Below, one piece after another: positions 24,301 to 36,639 of a DNA stretch of 64,000 nucleotides. Positions within the stretch are counted from its first letter, which is position 1; each line of letters starts with the position of its first letter. A model generated the notes under the pieces. It was not told the origin of the DNA. It ran no database searches and saw nothing but the letters and a program-made list of their open reading frames with translations. The translations under genes were made by a program, and so were the position numbers. This stretch comes from Morella rubra. Lineage: Eukaryota > Streptophyta > Magnoliopsida > Fagales > Myricaceae. Where the stretch lies: positions 4,982,893-5,046,892 of the forward strand of contig CM025855.1 of assembly GCA_003952965.2 (NCBI GenBank), given 5' to 3'.

Positions 24301-27300
24301 CAATATTGTTGCCTTGTCATCTCTATTAGCAAATATAAACCTCAGTCACCCGGAAAAGCACAGAATACTTAAAGATACCACACTCATGGTTTGGTAAACA
24401 AAAAAATTCTAAACCAGTATGGGAAAGGTAAACAATTGCTTACAGCGAAACCAGAGTTATGAAGTGCTGGAGCAGTCAAGTTCTGAGCAACAAGATTCAG
24501 AAGTTGCACCATGTATCTGTTATACATCCATTGTTATTATTGATTAGTAAAGTTCCACTGTTCTTTAACTTTAAAACTAACTTAAATTTTGGGATAAGTA
24601 GTCTAATGACACCAGATGATGAGTACATTGAAGAATCTTAGCAGCACAATACATTGAGCACCAATGTTCAGGAAGGCCACAAAAGTCAGCAATAAACGTA
24701 CACATATAACCTCAAGAGAGAAAAATTACCCCAAAGATGCAGCAAGCTCTTCTGATGGAACAGAGTGAGGATCAAGTCCTCTTGGTAAGCGTGAATTGCA
24801 AATCTGATCATATTGACCTGTAGAACCATCTTTCTTTTCACCCTCTATGATCACCTAAAACGAGAAAAAAAAAATTGCGTTGGTTTGAGAAAACACCAAT
24901 GCACCCACATTTAACCAAACCATTGATAAAAGTAGTCCTGAACAGAAACATGATCTCATGTTTAATAGAATCCCTCAGATTACTTGGGGATAATTATGCC
25001 ATTTCATACAGAATATGTATGATGAAAACAAACAAGACTTACTTTAATTATCTTGCTTTTAGAAGATTTTTTTTTTCTTTTCCTACAATATCAGGATTGT
25101 GGCAAAATATTTACAGTCCATCGCCAAAGCACATTGTTCACATTAAGCTTCTAGCTGGACCATTTCCAATTAAAATTGCCTACAAATTAATACTTCTAAC
25201 TGATGTATATATATTACTAGCAATTGTGAAGGATTAAGGCTCTTCAAAGGACATGCACAAATACCATGAGGGAAAAACTTAGTACATGTTTAAGTAGTTG
25301 AAAAGGCATTCCATAAGGCTTATCCTAGCAGGCCTTAAGGGAAAGGCAAATACAAAATGACCTCAGGATTAAGACATAAAATGATACGTACACTAGGCAA
25401 TCTGTCTGAAGAACCAAGGCATCCAAAGTGAATCATTTTTGCATATTTCCAGAGAAATCTCAAATGATCTGTATACCTCTTGTGAGGCTTTTCAAGTCCT
25501 TTTTTTTAAATCACATTTTTTTTTTGTCAAGTCTATCATTTGTGTTGGAAAATTCCATCAACAAACATAAATGTGTAAGTCATGTCAGGTGAATTACAAC
25601 TTTCAAAGACATTCACCATTCAGAAGTGGTCTTACTTTTAATTAAGACAATAAAAAAGTTTAATGGAAACTGATAACTTGATCCTTATGAAAGCAAATTC
25701 GAACTTCGGACCTCAAACGAAGTGGCCATTTTATCAGCGATCACTCTAGCATTAACAATTAAGTTATAAGGCAAAATGTTTTATTATTTTAACAAGACAA
25801 TTCACCAGTATTTGAACAGCATTTGAGTTTAAGTCTAACCTTAGAAAAAATTACTATTCCAATGACACAAATGGCATTCGAATAGTGGACTCATAACAAG
25901 AAACATAAATTTTGGTATGAAAAGCATTTAATACCTCTTTCGAATGCAGATGCAAAAGCTCAACCTGAGTGTGGTGCTAGCCACATCTGTGTTTTGACTT
26001 CAAAATGACTAGTAAAGGTTGTTTTTGCCTTAAATCATTACAAGTCTCAGTTCTACCCAGTAAGGAAGCAATGTGAGACTTGACCTTATACCATTCATTT
26101 TTCATTATTTCTCTTTTCCCACTCCATGTTGGACTCAGGGTGTTACAATCTCCCCCCCTTCAATTCCTGACCTCCTCATCAGGACCCGCCAAGCCCACAT
26201 TAATTATTATTGGGCTGCTCTGATACCATTTGTAACGACCAAGAGAGAGCAAGCCACATCTGCGCTTTGACTTCAAAAGAATTAATCAAGGTTATTTTTG
26301 AAGCCTCTTGAATCATTATAAGTCTCATTTCTACTCAGTAAGGAAGCAATGTAAGACTTATCCATATACCATTCCTTTCTCATTACTTTTCGGGGTGTCA
26401 CAATGTGATACTCCAAATCCTACATGGAGTGAGAGGAGAGATGGTCAAGTCCCATCAGAGCATTAACACCATTGAAAAAGGTAGTTGTTTTGAATTTGCG
26501 CACCATATCGTAATGTTAAACTGATTTTTCCCTTTTATGTTATGTAACCTAATATAGCAGCTTTTTTACTTTTATCCTTTTCAACAATTCTTTGCTAGTT
26601 ATCTAATAATGACCATTGTGGACTACTTGGGATTCCATAACTCCTTATGAAATGTTGTAATTACAAAACGATATAAGATCATTTTTATGCAATCCTCATT
26701 TTCTCAATTATTTGATTATTTGATCACCACATCCTATAAGCTCAAAATGTCCAAGTGTTACATATCATTTCTATGTTATCGCAGAGAGGAAAATGTAAAG
26801 TGCTACTGGCCTTGAGGCATGGACCATGCTACGTAAGGTGCCCAAAAAACTTGTCTTTGCTCCTGCCTTTAAACACACATTCTGAGTCTTCACTCAAAAT
26901 AGAACATAAGAATGAAAGTGACTTTATTTATTTTATTTAAAAGAGGCATGTGGATGCAAAAGAAGTTTTGAGACACTGGCCATATAGTTTGTTAAGGTAA
27001 TGAAAATGCTAATGGTTCTAAATAGTTCTTGACCAACAAACTAGAGTTAAGTATCTGAACAAAAAGGGACCTCCAGTTGCTTTTGGGGAGAAAAAAAGAA
27101 TCCTAAATTGTACACATACTTAAAAATGAACCTAAAAATCAGATATCATGACATACTCAACATGATCCATCAACCAAACATTGTTGATATATGAGTCTAG
27201 AAGAACTAAAAGCACTTTCTGACTGCAGAAACAAGATAAATTCTTTTCTTTCGTTCTTACCCGACGTAGGGGGAACAATTTGCATATCTGTTTTATGACC

Positions 27301-29488
27301 ACAGACTGTTTATGAAGCCGTTCAGCTGTAATTGCCATCTGCAGCATTCAGCATCAACAACGGTTTTTATGTAAGGAAAACATATTTATCTAGAATAAAA
27401 GAAAAAAGCTACAAGGACCAAATAGATCTTTCTATCCTAAAAATGCAGACTAGTTTCTCTGTTTCCAATGTTTTTATAAGTACCCACCAATGCAAAATGC
27501 ACAAAACAAGCATCAAAATTAAGTGATAAGGACAATTGCACTTACATGCCCTAATGTTTGAGTGGAAATTAAGTTAGGATAGAACTTTTCCAGTTGTTCT
27601 ACACGATGCTTTCTCAACTGCAAAGATAAAACCAATGAATGAACCATATTTGTTTATGCTAACAGAAAAACACGAAACTAGTAGTAGTGACCAAATAATC
27701 CAACTTTCTACACTAGTATCAACAATAACGTTGAGGAAAAATCTATACCATTGAACGGGCCAACTCAAGCTCCCCATACTTAACTTTTAAATCATAGGAC
27801 ATCTTCCCAATATTAGCTTTCCCTGTAAGGGCAAGTATGAGTGTAGCACGTTTATAAAACTAAAAGTGAACCCAGCCACCAACCTTGCATTAGTTGTTGT
27901 TTATTGCGACGGAGCTTCTCCCGCAGTTTTGTAAGCTTCTCATTATGAAGCACTCTCCAATTTGTTTGGTCATCTGTTTTCCCCTGGCAAATATTACAAC
28001 AACTAGTTAAGATAAATAAAGAACTAGCGATACCTTATTAAATCCTTTTACATAATACTGATATACCACGACAGTTAGTATGGAATCAAGGAAACACAGA
28101 AGAACCAGAGAAGACATAAAAAATTATGGTTGTGAAAGAACAAAAGGATTGGCATCCACCTGTATATTTGAAGTGATCTAAATAATAGAAACCACTCGAT
28201 TCACTTTGATGGCACAAATCTGAGATATAATTTTGTTCGAATGAACAAGGTTAGCATCATTTTGGCCATAGAAGGGCTATTCCATGCTGTAGAACCACTT
28301 TCCATGTCAGAATGCAACTTTGCATGGGTACTGGTATCAGCTCACTCACAGCTCCTTTGAATCGGGCATAAGTATTCTTTGGAACAACCATGGAGAAGGT
28401 TTTGCTGCTCTGCTAAGCGTAACTTCCAATTCTTGGTTTTACTAGCCAGGGCACGATGAGGACATTTGAGGGAGACCATATTCATAAAAGTCTATAATCG
28501 AAAGAGTTATGAAGATGACTCCTGATTTAGTTTATAAATCCTGGGTCAGATAATACACGGTTGAGAAACATATATTTTACCCAGTGCAACACCAACTACA
28601 AATTTTAGTATTTCTCAAGATGGATGCCGTAGTAATATAACTTAGCCTGGAGTTTATCAGTAGTTCTAACGATCGTCACTGTGTTTCCTCGATATTGCCA
28701 AGCATGTGTTTCCACAGGCATCCACAAAAGGGGTTCTGTCTACGAAACAGATAATCTACAAGCTTTCCAATCATGAATTATTTGTTTATTTTATTGCCCT
28801 GATTGGTAAGTTACCACAAAACCAAGAACCATGAACTGCTCTCCATCTTGTTCTTAGAAGCAAAGGATGAGGTAGAGCATATAAGAATAATTGCAAAAAG
28901 TAAACACTGTACAGTCAAACAAAAAAAAAAAGAAGCAAGGTAGCGGAGAGAGTATTGACTAGCCATAAATCAAACCTTTGCCACTAGCACTTCGCTCAAT
29001 CTTCCATACAAGAAATCCCGCCGACTCTTCAACGATTTTAGCAAATTGCGGTACTCATTTAATCTGAAAAAAGAAACCAAAAACCAGATAGAAGAAAATC
29101 AGTCAGTTTTTATATAGTTTCTGGAGCTAGTAAACAAGTATAACCTAATGAAAGAAATACAACATAGGCCACATCAACATGACAGACACTGGCAATCCTA
29201 CGAATGAACTTCTATTATAATCTCCAGCTGTGAAAGCATCCAGCAGAAAGGATGCATTGGCATTTTTGTAAAGCAAAACAAACCGCAGGAAATCTTTCGT
29301 TCATTGACATCCAGGTACACATAACAATTTCATGATTATGGGCCAGAACTACAGATGCGACAGAGAATAGTACAGAAAAGTGTTAAAATTCAGGGGCAAT
29401 ACCTGTAATTGACACAAACAGAGCAAATTGAAGCATGATTTGAACACTCACATACAGCACAGCTGCTGCTACTGGTTTTTCTGTTCAT
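21365..29488 (-). CDS. ATG14: ATG14-like autophagy protein (PI3-kinase complex I subunit)
   Basis: Twelve coding exons, minus strand: 29403-29488, 28976-29063, 27884-27983, 27750-27823, 27546-27617, 27261-27338, 24730-24854, 24444-24516, 23752-23813, 23286-23666, 22020-22122 and 21365-21562. Every phase agrees and the total is 479 aa. The N-terminus has a CxxC pair (C10/C13, C22/C25) followed by VNYRLNEY, then a charged coiled-coil region to about residue 125, and the conserved ERLHKQSVVIKQICKLFPLRR. The C-terminal half carries YMVQLLNLVAQNL, CITAYCFNSLCLDVPSE and QLNKSVWNVNS. This matches the plant Vps38/ATG14 family (Arabidopsis At1g77890/At4g08540, long mislabelled as RNA polymerase II proteins). 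ATG14 directs the VPS34-VPS15-ATG6 lipid kinase to autophagosome formation. The related VPS38 acts in endosomal sorting and is the alternative. The Cys-rich N-terminus and length favour ATG14. The 2.4-kb intron 24855-27260 holds a TRIM. Confidence 0.9.
23085..23245. repeat. Imperfect tandem duplication in an ATG14-like intron
   Basis: 'ataaacttcaaagtatcagg' with the following 'cccaaaagcaaatca' and 'gttaggagaaagg' occurs twice, at about 23085-23175 and 23177-23245. The second copy lacks about 30 bases from the middle. It lies about 40 bases downstream of the exon end at 23286 in transcript sense, inside the intron. Confidence 0.85.
25970..26402 (-). mobile_element. TRIM (mini LTR retrotransposon) in ATG14-like intron
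   Basis: On the minus strand, a 172-bp LTR (26402 down to 26231) starts tgtgacacccc and ends gttaca. Two bases later comes tggtatcagagc (26228-26217), the primer-binding site for initiator-Met tRNA. About 70 bp of non-coding interior follow, then a purine tract gaaggggggg just before the second LTR (26147 to about 25970), which begins tgtaacaccc. No gag or pol is present. LTR size, PBS and polypurine tract fit the TRIM class, which needs proteins from other elements. The far LTR end and the 5-bp target duplication are not clean. Confidence 0.8.
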
Positions 29489-29793
29489 TATCCGGTACCG
29501 AAAAAATTCTCTACACACGAACGACAACACTTCAAGTTCAATCTCTTTGAAAGCGAGAAAAAATAAATACTAAACAGAAACGTATACTATTTAGCTCATT
29601 AACAGGGAGTAAAGAATGATCTACTTCTCAAACAGATAAATCAAATTTTCTTCAGTATTTTGCTTCCCATCGCTTTCTCAGCGACCAAAAGCGCAATAAA
29701 TTCTTCAAAATTTCATTAGGAATCAATCAAATTAGGAACACTCAGAACCTGCAGTCACTTTGACTGACTTCTAATTTTGACAAAAATACTCAC

Positions 29794-29840
29794 CGCAGAT
29801 CGACGACGGTCAGAGAGTAGCCGGAGACTTCTGCCTCCAC
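29794..29840 (-). promoter_or_regulatory. 5'UTR exon and promoter-proximal region of the ATG14-like gene
   Basis: A good donor (ctgcg/gtgagt, minus strand, exon edge at 29794) and an acceptor shortly before the ATG (tgtgtag) suggest a non-coding first exon and a roughly 300-bp leader intron. The upstream edge of the exon is a guess. Confidence 0.45.
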
Positions 29841-30467
29841 GGCTAACGGGTAATCTGGCTTAGGGCTTTTTATGTGCGCGCAAAGTTTTTAAATTCCAAG
29901 TCGTTACGACTCTGAATTTGGAGGATTTTATCTACTTTTGCAATGGCGTGAGTCGGGTCCCGCGGGAGCCGGAGAATTAAGCTTCGGCAAGAATTTCGAG
30001 TTACACGATATTTTGCTCTTAGGCTAATAAGATTGCCTCTTTTGGTAAATTGCTTGGACCTCCCACTAGATTTCTCGTGGATACTTTTATACCTTGCGAC
30101 GCCAGACTACTGGTATTTCTAATTTACATCAATGCCCTTTCATGATCTACGGGCTTGTTTGGATGGAAATCGGTTTTCCTCAAAACCCATGCGAAAAAAA
30201 ATTAGTTTCACTTTCCTTCCTGTACGGAGAAAAACAGTTGTCTCCCTTTGCGTAGAAAGTGTCCATTTCTCAAAGAATAGAAATACAAAACAAAGTGGGA
30301 TTGAGTTTCTCAATAATTATCTCTCAATTTAGATAAGAATTTTTTAAATGTCAAGTGGGTTAAGGTAGTGTCCCAATCGTGGTCTGATTGATCATCCTCT
30401 TAGACTAGGTGATATTGGATGAAGGAAAGGATCCCCCTCTTCCCCAATAAGCAGTCACCCACCTAGT
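29841..30467. other. Intergenic upstream of the ATG14-like gene
   Basis: Must contain the ATG14-like promoter. A 66-codon frame at 30132-30332 shows no motif. Nothing else is recognisable. Confidence 0.4.
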
Positions 30468-31188
30468 ACACCGGGGGGTTAAGAGGGTCCACCGGCCCCC
30501 CAAAAAATTTAAATTTTTTTTTCATTTTAAGGCCAAAAATATTATCCCATCCTAATTTTACACCTTCAAATACCATTTTGCCCCCCAAATATTTTGAAAA
30601 AAAAAAAATCTCTTTTGCAAGGTCAAAAATACTATCCTTTTCTTACCCATTTAAATACCATTTATCCCTCAAAATGAATGAGATAAATTGAATACTTTAA
30701 AAATCATACCCTTTAAAATGACAATAAATAAGAAATGAATTAAAGTATATTTTAAAATAACAACAAATGCTAATAGAATTAAAATTTCACCAAGAGATGC
30801 AATTTATTTTATAACCTAAATACTGTTTTTTGTTTCTATTTTGTTATTTATTTCCCTCAATTTCACTTTTAAAAAAAAAACCTATTGATTTTGCCTCACC
30901 TTTGAAAAAGTTAACATAAAGAAATTACTCAATCCACCAAGTTTCTTTTGTGGCTTTACATATGACAACTTTAACTTGGTTTTTTCTTTTTCTTTTTTTG
31001 ACATTGTTTCGGTTTATGTAAATTCATTCTCTCTTTTTAACTTCAAATCTCTTTCAATCTCAATTTTTTCCTCTTTTAGTTGCTAATTTAAATCCAGAGT
31101 AAACATTTATATAATTTTTTGTATAATTGTTAGATGGTGAACTTGCAGAATGATTTGATGGTGAACTTCAATCCTAGCTCCACCATTG
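30468..31188. mobile_element. hAT-like element, reversed relative of the bZIP-intron copy
   Basis: Reads as the reverse complement of the family at 12317-13308: gtccaccggccccccaaaa at one end, the shared 'catatgacaactttaacttg' inside, and, in reverse, caatggtggagctaggatt at the other end. The flanks cacctagt (30460-30467) and cccctagt (31189-31196) are a plausible 8-bp target duplication with one mismatch. Shorter than its relative and without coding capacity. Confidence 0.72.
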
Positions 31189-31255
31189 CCCCTAGTCCCC
31201 TTTATAAAAACTGAGCACATGCTGACTGAAGGAAGACAAATTGCTTCCAAATTAA

Positions 31256-32171
31256 GGCTCTGTTTGTTTTGCCGTATTTTACTTTCTGTAAAGTACTTTC
31301 CATACTTTTCGATTGTTTGGAGAGCCTCGTAAAATACGGTCAACCAAAACTTAATTCAGTCAATCGTAAAACTAAGCTCCACTTTCCTCAATGAATTTTC
31401 TTTCCCGACCTGCCTCTTCCAGTCTTAGGGATAACCAAAAACCCATCGACCCAACCTCCAAACCCGAAATCGATCTAGTTTAACCTGAACTAATCGGGTT
31501 ACGTCGTGGTTAAAGTCGAGACAGAGTTTTGAAACATGAACCCAAGAAAAATCAGGTTCGTGTTTAGTTTTCTAACCTAAACCAAAACATTCAAATAAAC
31601 TCGACCCCGATAGTTTTAGATTATTATTTTTTTCAATGTCGGGTTGGGTTTTGAAACATGAACCTGAGAAAATTTAGGTTTGTATTCGAGTCTTTAACCC
31701 GAGATCCAAGCATTCAAAAGAATCCGACCCTGACGAATTTAACTTTTTTGGGGTCAGGGTCAGGTTTTGAAACATGAACCCAAGAAAAATTAAGTTCATA
31801 TTCGAGTTTATAACCCAAAATTAAAGTATTCAGAGGAACCCGACCCTAACGGTTTTAACTTTTTTAGAGGTCGATGCCAGGTTTTGGAACATGAACCCAA
31901 GAAAATTAAGTACGTGTTCGAGTCTCTAATCTAAAACCAGAACTTTCAAAGGAACCTGAACCCGACTGTTTTAGCTTTTTTTTTTTGGGTCGGGGGCAGG
32001 TTTTGAAATATGAACTCAAGAAAAACTTTACTAAAAAATATTGAAAAATAATTTCAAAAAATATATTTGATGTAACAACCAAACACCGAAAATTAGATTA
32101 CTTTACTGAAACATTATCCATTTGAAACTACTTTGCAAAAAAAAGTATTTTACTTTGAAACAAACAGAGCC
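31256..32171. mobile_element. Tourist/PIF-Harbinger-like element with internal minisatellite (copy 1)
   Basis: Terminal inverted repeats ggctctgtttgttt...aaacaaacagagcc are flanked on both sides by TAA, the 3-bp target duplication of PIF/Harbinger (Tourist) elements. The interior has four to five copies of a roughly 118-bp unit, each marked by 'gaaacatgaac' (starts near 31531, 31653, 31769, 31886 and 32005). It is related, in opposite orientation, to 45498-46799. The right edge lies only about 50 bp upstream of the old DUF241 start codon. Confidence 0.85.
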
Positions 32172-32221
32172 TAAATTGTACATTCAACTGAAAGATCATC
32201 TCTTTCTGGTTGAAGGTAAAA

Positions 32222-35200
32222 ATGGATGCCTCTCCTTTCAACCCAAAATCCCATCACCATACTCGCTCTAACAGCTTTCCCACTAGAACACACCCACTCA
32301 TTTCAAAATTGAATGAGCAATTGAGCAGATTGAGTTATTCCGAATGTCACTTCCCAAACGCTAGCCCGATGAGGCTAATGACAGCCGCGAGCATTCTCAA
32401 CGACGAACGCCCAGCGCACTTAACTAAAATCTTGAAGCGGAAATTTTTTTTTTTTAAAACTCAACTATGACTAATTCAGAATATGAATTACTAAAATAAT
32501 TTATCTCCTAATACCAAGCTGACATGCAGACCCTCAAACGTTCTACTGAAGTGTAGAATATGTAAATAAGTATACGCGAATAAAAACGTATAACTATATC
32601 AAATAACACGCATAGAGAAACATTTAAAATCTAATCTTCAGGCAATAACTAAAGCAATAATGTTATAATTACATCATGGTCCCAAAATATAAGTTGCTTA
32701 ATAGTCTTAAGTCTCATAGCTTGAATAGACCATGACCACAACATAATGGAGGTTCATATCAGCTCTTTCAAAAAAAAAGTTTAGATCTACATGAATTACA
32801 AATTAGGGGAGGGCACCCTCGTCAGCCCCCTCCTCAGGTTCTAGATCCTCCTCATAAGTTCCCTCACCTGGAACATCATCTGGAATGATACAATTGAAAA
32901 TACTGTGAGTCGAATGACTCAGTAAGGGATATGCATGACATGATCATGAATGACAGGTATATATATGCCAAAATAAATGCATGTTTATGTATGCGACTCT
33001 TGTACATGCAAATTTGCTTAAAAGTCATTTCATCTTTATTTGGGCTATTTCTATCGCTCCATTTACCCCTGAAGTCAGGGTTGTGCGTTCCCTTCGGAAC
33101 TGTTCCCTTTCCCTTGGAACATGTCATTTGGTCGAGCTAGCCCTTGATGTGGCCCCAGGCCTGATGGCTAGACACGACCCTTAGAGGTCCACACCTTCTC
33201 GCATTCGTCCTTCAGTGTGGTTGCACATACCTCGAGGACAACCCATCCTTCTCGCATTCGTCCTTCGGAGTGGGTGCCCTTAGGAGTCATCCATCCTTCT
33301 CGCATTCGTCCTTCGGAGTGGATGCACCTATCTTACTTAGGTACGGTACCGACCATCCTATTTAGCCCCATAACATATCCTAACATAGCATAAAATCTCA
33401 CTTTCATTTGCAAAATTTCCTTTCTTCCTCTTGAGAAAATCAATGCAAATGCTCATGACATGCTCGATGACAAATATTCATGCTGTGTATCATTCCAGTT
33501 TTCGAAAAAATAATTTTTCCACTTACCTTTATCCACTCGAGCTTATGGTGGCACCTTGCCTACAAATGAGTCATACTAATGTCGTCACTTAAATAATTTA
33601 GAGATTTACTTGATGCAGGAAATAATCATTCAATTAAAAATTAGCACATCATACTAAATCACACATGTTTCTTTACTAACCAGCAGTGATCCTACAATGT
33701 AAAACTCTATCTTAAGGTTTGCTGAAACCATTAGACTTGGATGCCAAAATGATCCTTACACTCGATGTTATAACATATTAAAATTTTAGGTAATTTAGAG
33801 CTCATTTGCCACTCAAAAGATTTATTCGAAAATGCAAGCTGCTGAGGGCATCCAAGCGGACAGTTTCGACGTCTCCAGCTTCAAAAATTCATAACTTTAA
33901 AAACATGGCTCCAAATTACATGAAATTTCTTTTAAACTTCTCTGCTTTCATAAACTTAAACTTGAAGATAAAACTCATAAAAATCGGAACTAATTTACAT
34001 TTTCAAAAACACTTCATAACAGATAAAAATCCTAGAGCAAACATGCTGCTGCCTCCAGCTCGCCTTCCACTTTCAAAACACCATAACTTATTCAATACAC
34101 TCTAAATTACACGAAATTTACCTTAAAATATTCCTCTTTCATAAACTTAAAATTCAAGACCAGACCATAAAAATGGATTTAAAATGATCACTTAAAAGGT
34201 ACTTGGAATGAGCAAGAAATCTGGACGTGCAAGGCTGCTGGCAGCTTGACGTCTGGACTTTTAAAAACCCATAACTTACTCAATATTTATCGGAATCACC
34301 TGAAGTATGGCTTAAAATCTTTTAATTTCATAGGCCTATAACATAAAATTCTCTCTCAAGATCAAAGGATAAAAATATTGCATCAAGGTTACTCCTAATC
34401 CGAGCTTTGTGATCTGCAGAACTAAATTTCAGCAACTAGTTTAACAAGTCTACCCTATAATTCTTAATAATTTCCAACACTATAGATCAAGCTTATCAAT
34501 GCTACGGGTTCTCCAACAACAACAATAGCTCATAATAGATAAGGTCTGACCTCTATAAATGTAACAGCAGCAAACTATGGTCTCTTCAAGCATTATAATT
34601 CCAGCAACCATTCACTCAAGAATTTGGACTATTTCTGTGGCTTGTTACAAAAACAAACAAACTATACCTGATCTATTAGTTTCATTGACAGCAAGAGCAC
34701 TTATGGCAGCAACACCGTCATGCCCACTTCCTCAAATCTAGAAATTTTTTTTTTCAGGCAACTATACCTCACAGAATTCATCCAATCTTCAAAGCTTTTA
34801 TCCACTACATCACCCAAATCTCTCCATGCCATAATCAACATTCAAGGACCTATTTAAACCTCTAAGGAGGTGCTGAAAATAACAGGGACATCCATGAAAG
34901 CAGAGGAGCAAATCTGCCCTCTTCTCTCTAGCTCATTTGCACTTCAACCCATTTAAATATCAAAAGGCAACACCCAAGGTCACAACAAGTGCATATCCGG
35001 CCATGCATGTGCACATCTAATTTTAGATTCTGCCAACACCTTATAACAGAAGCTGTTTTCGTAAAAATCTTCTACTTTAACAATTTCAAATCAAAAACTT
35101 ACAGCAATACAACGATTCTATCTTCACCAAGCCAATGCCAATGCATTATCTTTTCTTTTAGGCTTTCCATCAAACACTTATGGCACATCAATGTTTCTCT

Positions 35201-36430
35201 TGAGACCTTAACTCAAAAATTTGACCGTGCATGCCTACCTAGACTCCAAAATTTATATTTATTCCAACATGCATAGCGTAGAAGAGATAACAGTAGAACC
35301 CAAACAAATACCTAATAACATTCACGTTTTCTCATAAAAATTTCACAAAAAGAGCAACACCCTTACCTTGGCTTCTCTTGATTCCTCCTACTGCACTACA
35401 CCTCCCCTAGCTCTATACAACAGTCCTCATTTTCTTCTCTCTTTCTTCTTCTTCTTCTTCTCTTCTTTCTTCTTCTCCTTCTTCTCCCCTTCTTTCCTCT
35501 TCTTCTCTTCTCTCTTCTTCTTCTTCTTCTCTTCTCTGCTTCATGTGTGTGCGTGAGTGTGTGAGTGACAAAAGAAGCCGAAGAAGGAAAATGGGGAAGG
35601 GGAAAAAATAGCGTGAAACAAAGTGTTGGGGAGGAAAAGACCATCCTACCCCAAACTTTGTTAGTAACGCCTCCCACAAGTGGTGAATCATGCGGCTGCT
35701 TGTTTTTTTTTTTCTCCTTCACGTGTGTCTCACTATACACCTCTTTCCTTCACTTTATTCATTTATTTTTTTATTTTTTTATAGACACCTATAATGCAAT
35801 TTATCACTATTAAAAATTTGCAAACAATATAACATGTAAATTATTAATAAAGGATGCAAGAAAAAGTGCTAAAGGAAAATCTCACCTTAGACATAGTTTT
35901 AAATCAAATCAACCATACATGTCTTTTCTCAATAATTTAGGGTAGTGCAAAAACTTAAAGAGTAAAAAAAAAAAATTTAACATTGAAGGAAATCTAAAAG
36001 TCGGGGTCTCACACCGAAGAACCCTCTTAGTCATCTACTTCAATAAGAAAGAACCTAAATGGCCATCAACATTTGCATGAATGTATTGATAAGTTGCTCT
36101 TGTTGCCATTCAGTCAAGCTGTAGCCCATGAGCAGCAAGAGAAATGGGTTAATGAACTGTTGGATGGATCTCTTAGGCTCTTGGATGTGTGTAATGTTGC
36201 AAGAGATGCCTTGCTTCAAACAAAGGAAAGAATACTTGAGTTTCAATCAATTCTGCGCAGAAGAAGGGGCAGTAGAATGGAGCTTGCAAGGAGGATGAAA
36301 AATGCTTGACCGGCAGGAAGGTGGTGAAAAAGGCAATGCAAATGAGGTAGAAGAACAATGACTCTCTACACATTGTTACCATGTTAAATGAGGTAGAAAC
36401 AACAACTATCACGACCTTTGAAGAGTTTGG
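32222..36430 (+). pseudogene. DUF241-family gene, broken by an LTR insertion
   Basis: The N-terminal part (32222-32344) starts MDASPFNPKSHHHTRSNSFP, typical of plant DUF241 proteins, and stops at a perfect LTR insertion site. The frame resumes at 36019 after the duplicated target: EPS, then an in-frame TAG, then SSTSIRKNLNGHQHLHECID and KLLLLPFSQAVAHEQQEKWV, DELL-type DGSLRLLDVC and ILRRRR. Around 36287 a frameshift moves the reading to GRKVVKKAMQM. A third segment, DSLHIVTMLNEVETTTITTF, follows to about 36430, and then similarity ends. So it has at least one stop, two frame breaks, the LTR and a lost C-terminus. DUF241 proteins (BPS1-like group) are usually single-exon and of unclear biochemical function. 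Confidence 0.85.
32345..36013 (-). mobile_element. Solo LTR of a Ty3/gypsy-type retrotransposon (3.67 kb)
   Basis: The insert starts TG (tgtcacttcc) and ends CA (gtctcaca), and is flanked by a perfect 5-bp duplication ccgaa (32340-32344 and 36014-36018). Read on the minus strand it begins tgtgagaccccgac, a common opening of plant gypsy LTRs. There is no gag-pol frame. Internally there are three to four repeats of 'cttctcgcattcgtccttc' (33195-33325), imperfect ~200-bp repeats (33.8-34.35 kb, each with 'cataactta'-type motifs) and a CT-rich tract at 35430-35540. I saw no pair of long terminal direct repeats inside, so I read it as one solo LTR. A degenerate non-autonomous element is the alternative. 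Confidence 0.75.
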
Positions 36431-36639
36431 ATTCAGTTCAGACTGTACAAGTCCCAACACATCCAGACCCACGGCCTGAATTTAATCTATCATATCCAAC
36501 GGTGGTTAAGCCTCCAACTCATTTAATGAGGTCTGACCCGCATCAGCTCGCTTAGCTCGTGGTTGGTGTGAGTCAAGCGCACCTTTTTGTCCTCCATAGT
36601 TGTAGCGGTCGAATCACTACAAAACTATTTTTGTTAGGT

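Noticed and set aside
35368-35740. Frames rich in Phe/Ser or Arg/Glu
   Set aside because: Produced by a CT/GA-rich tract inside the solo LTR.
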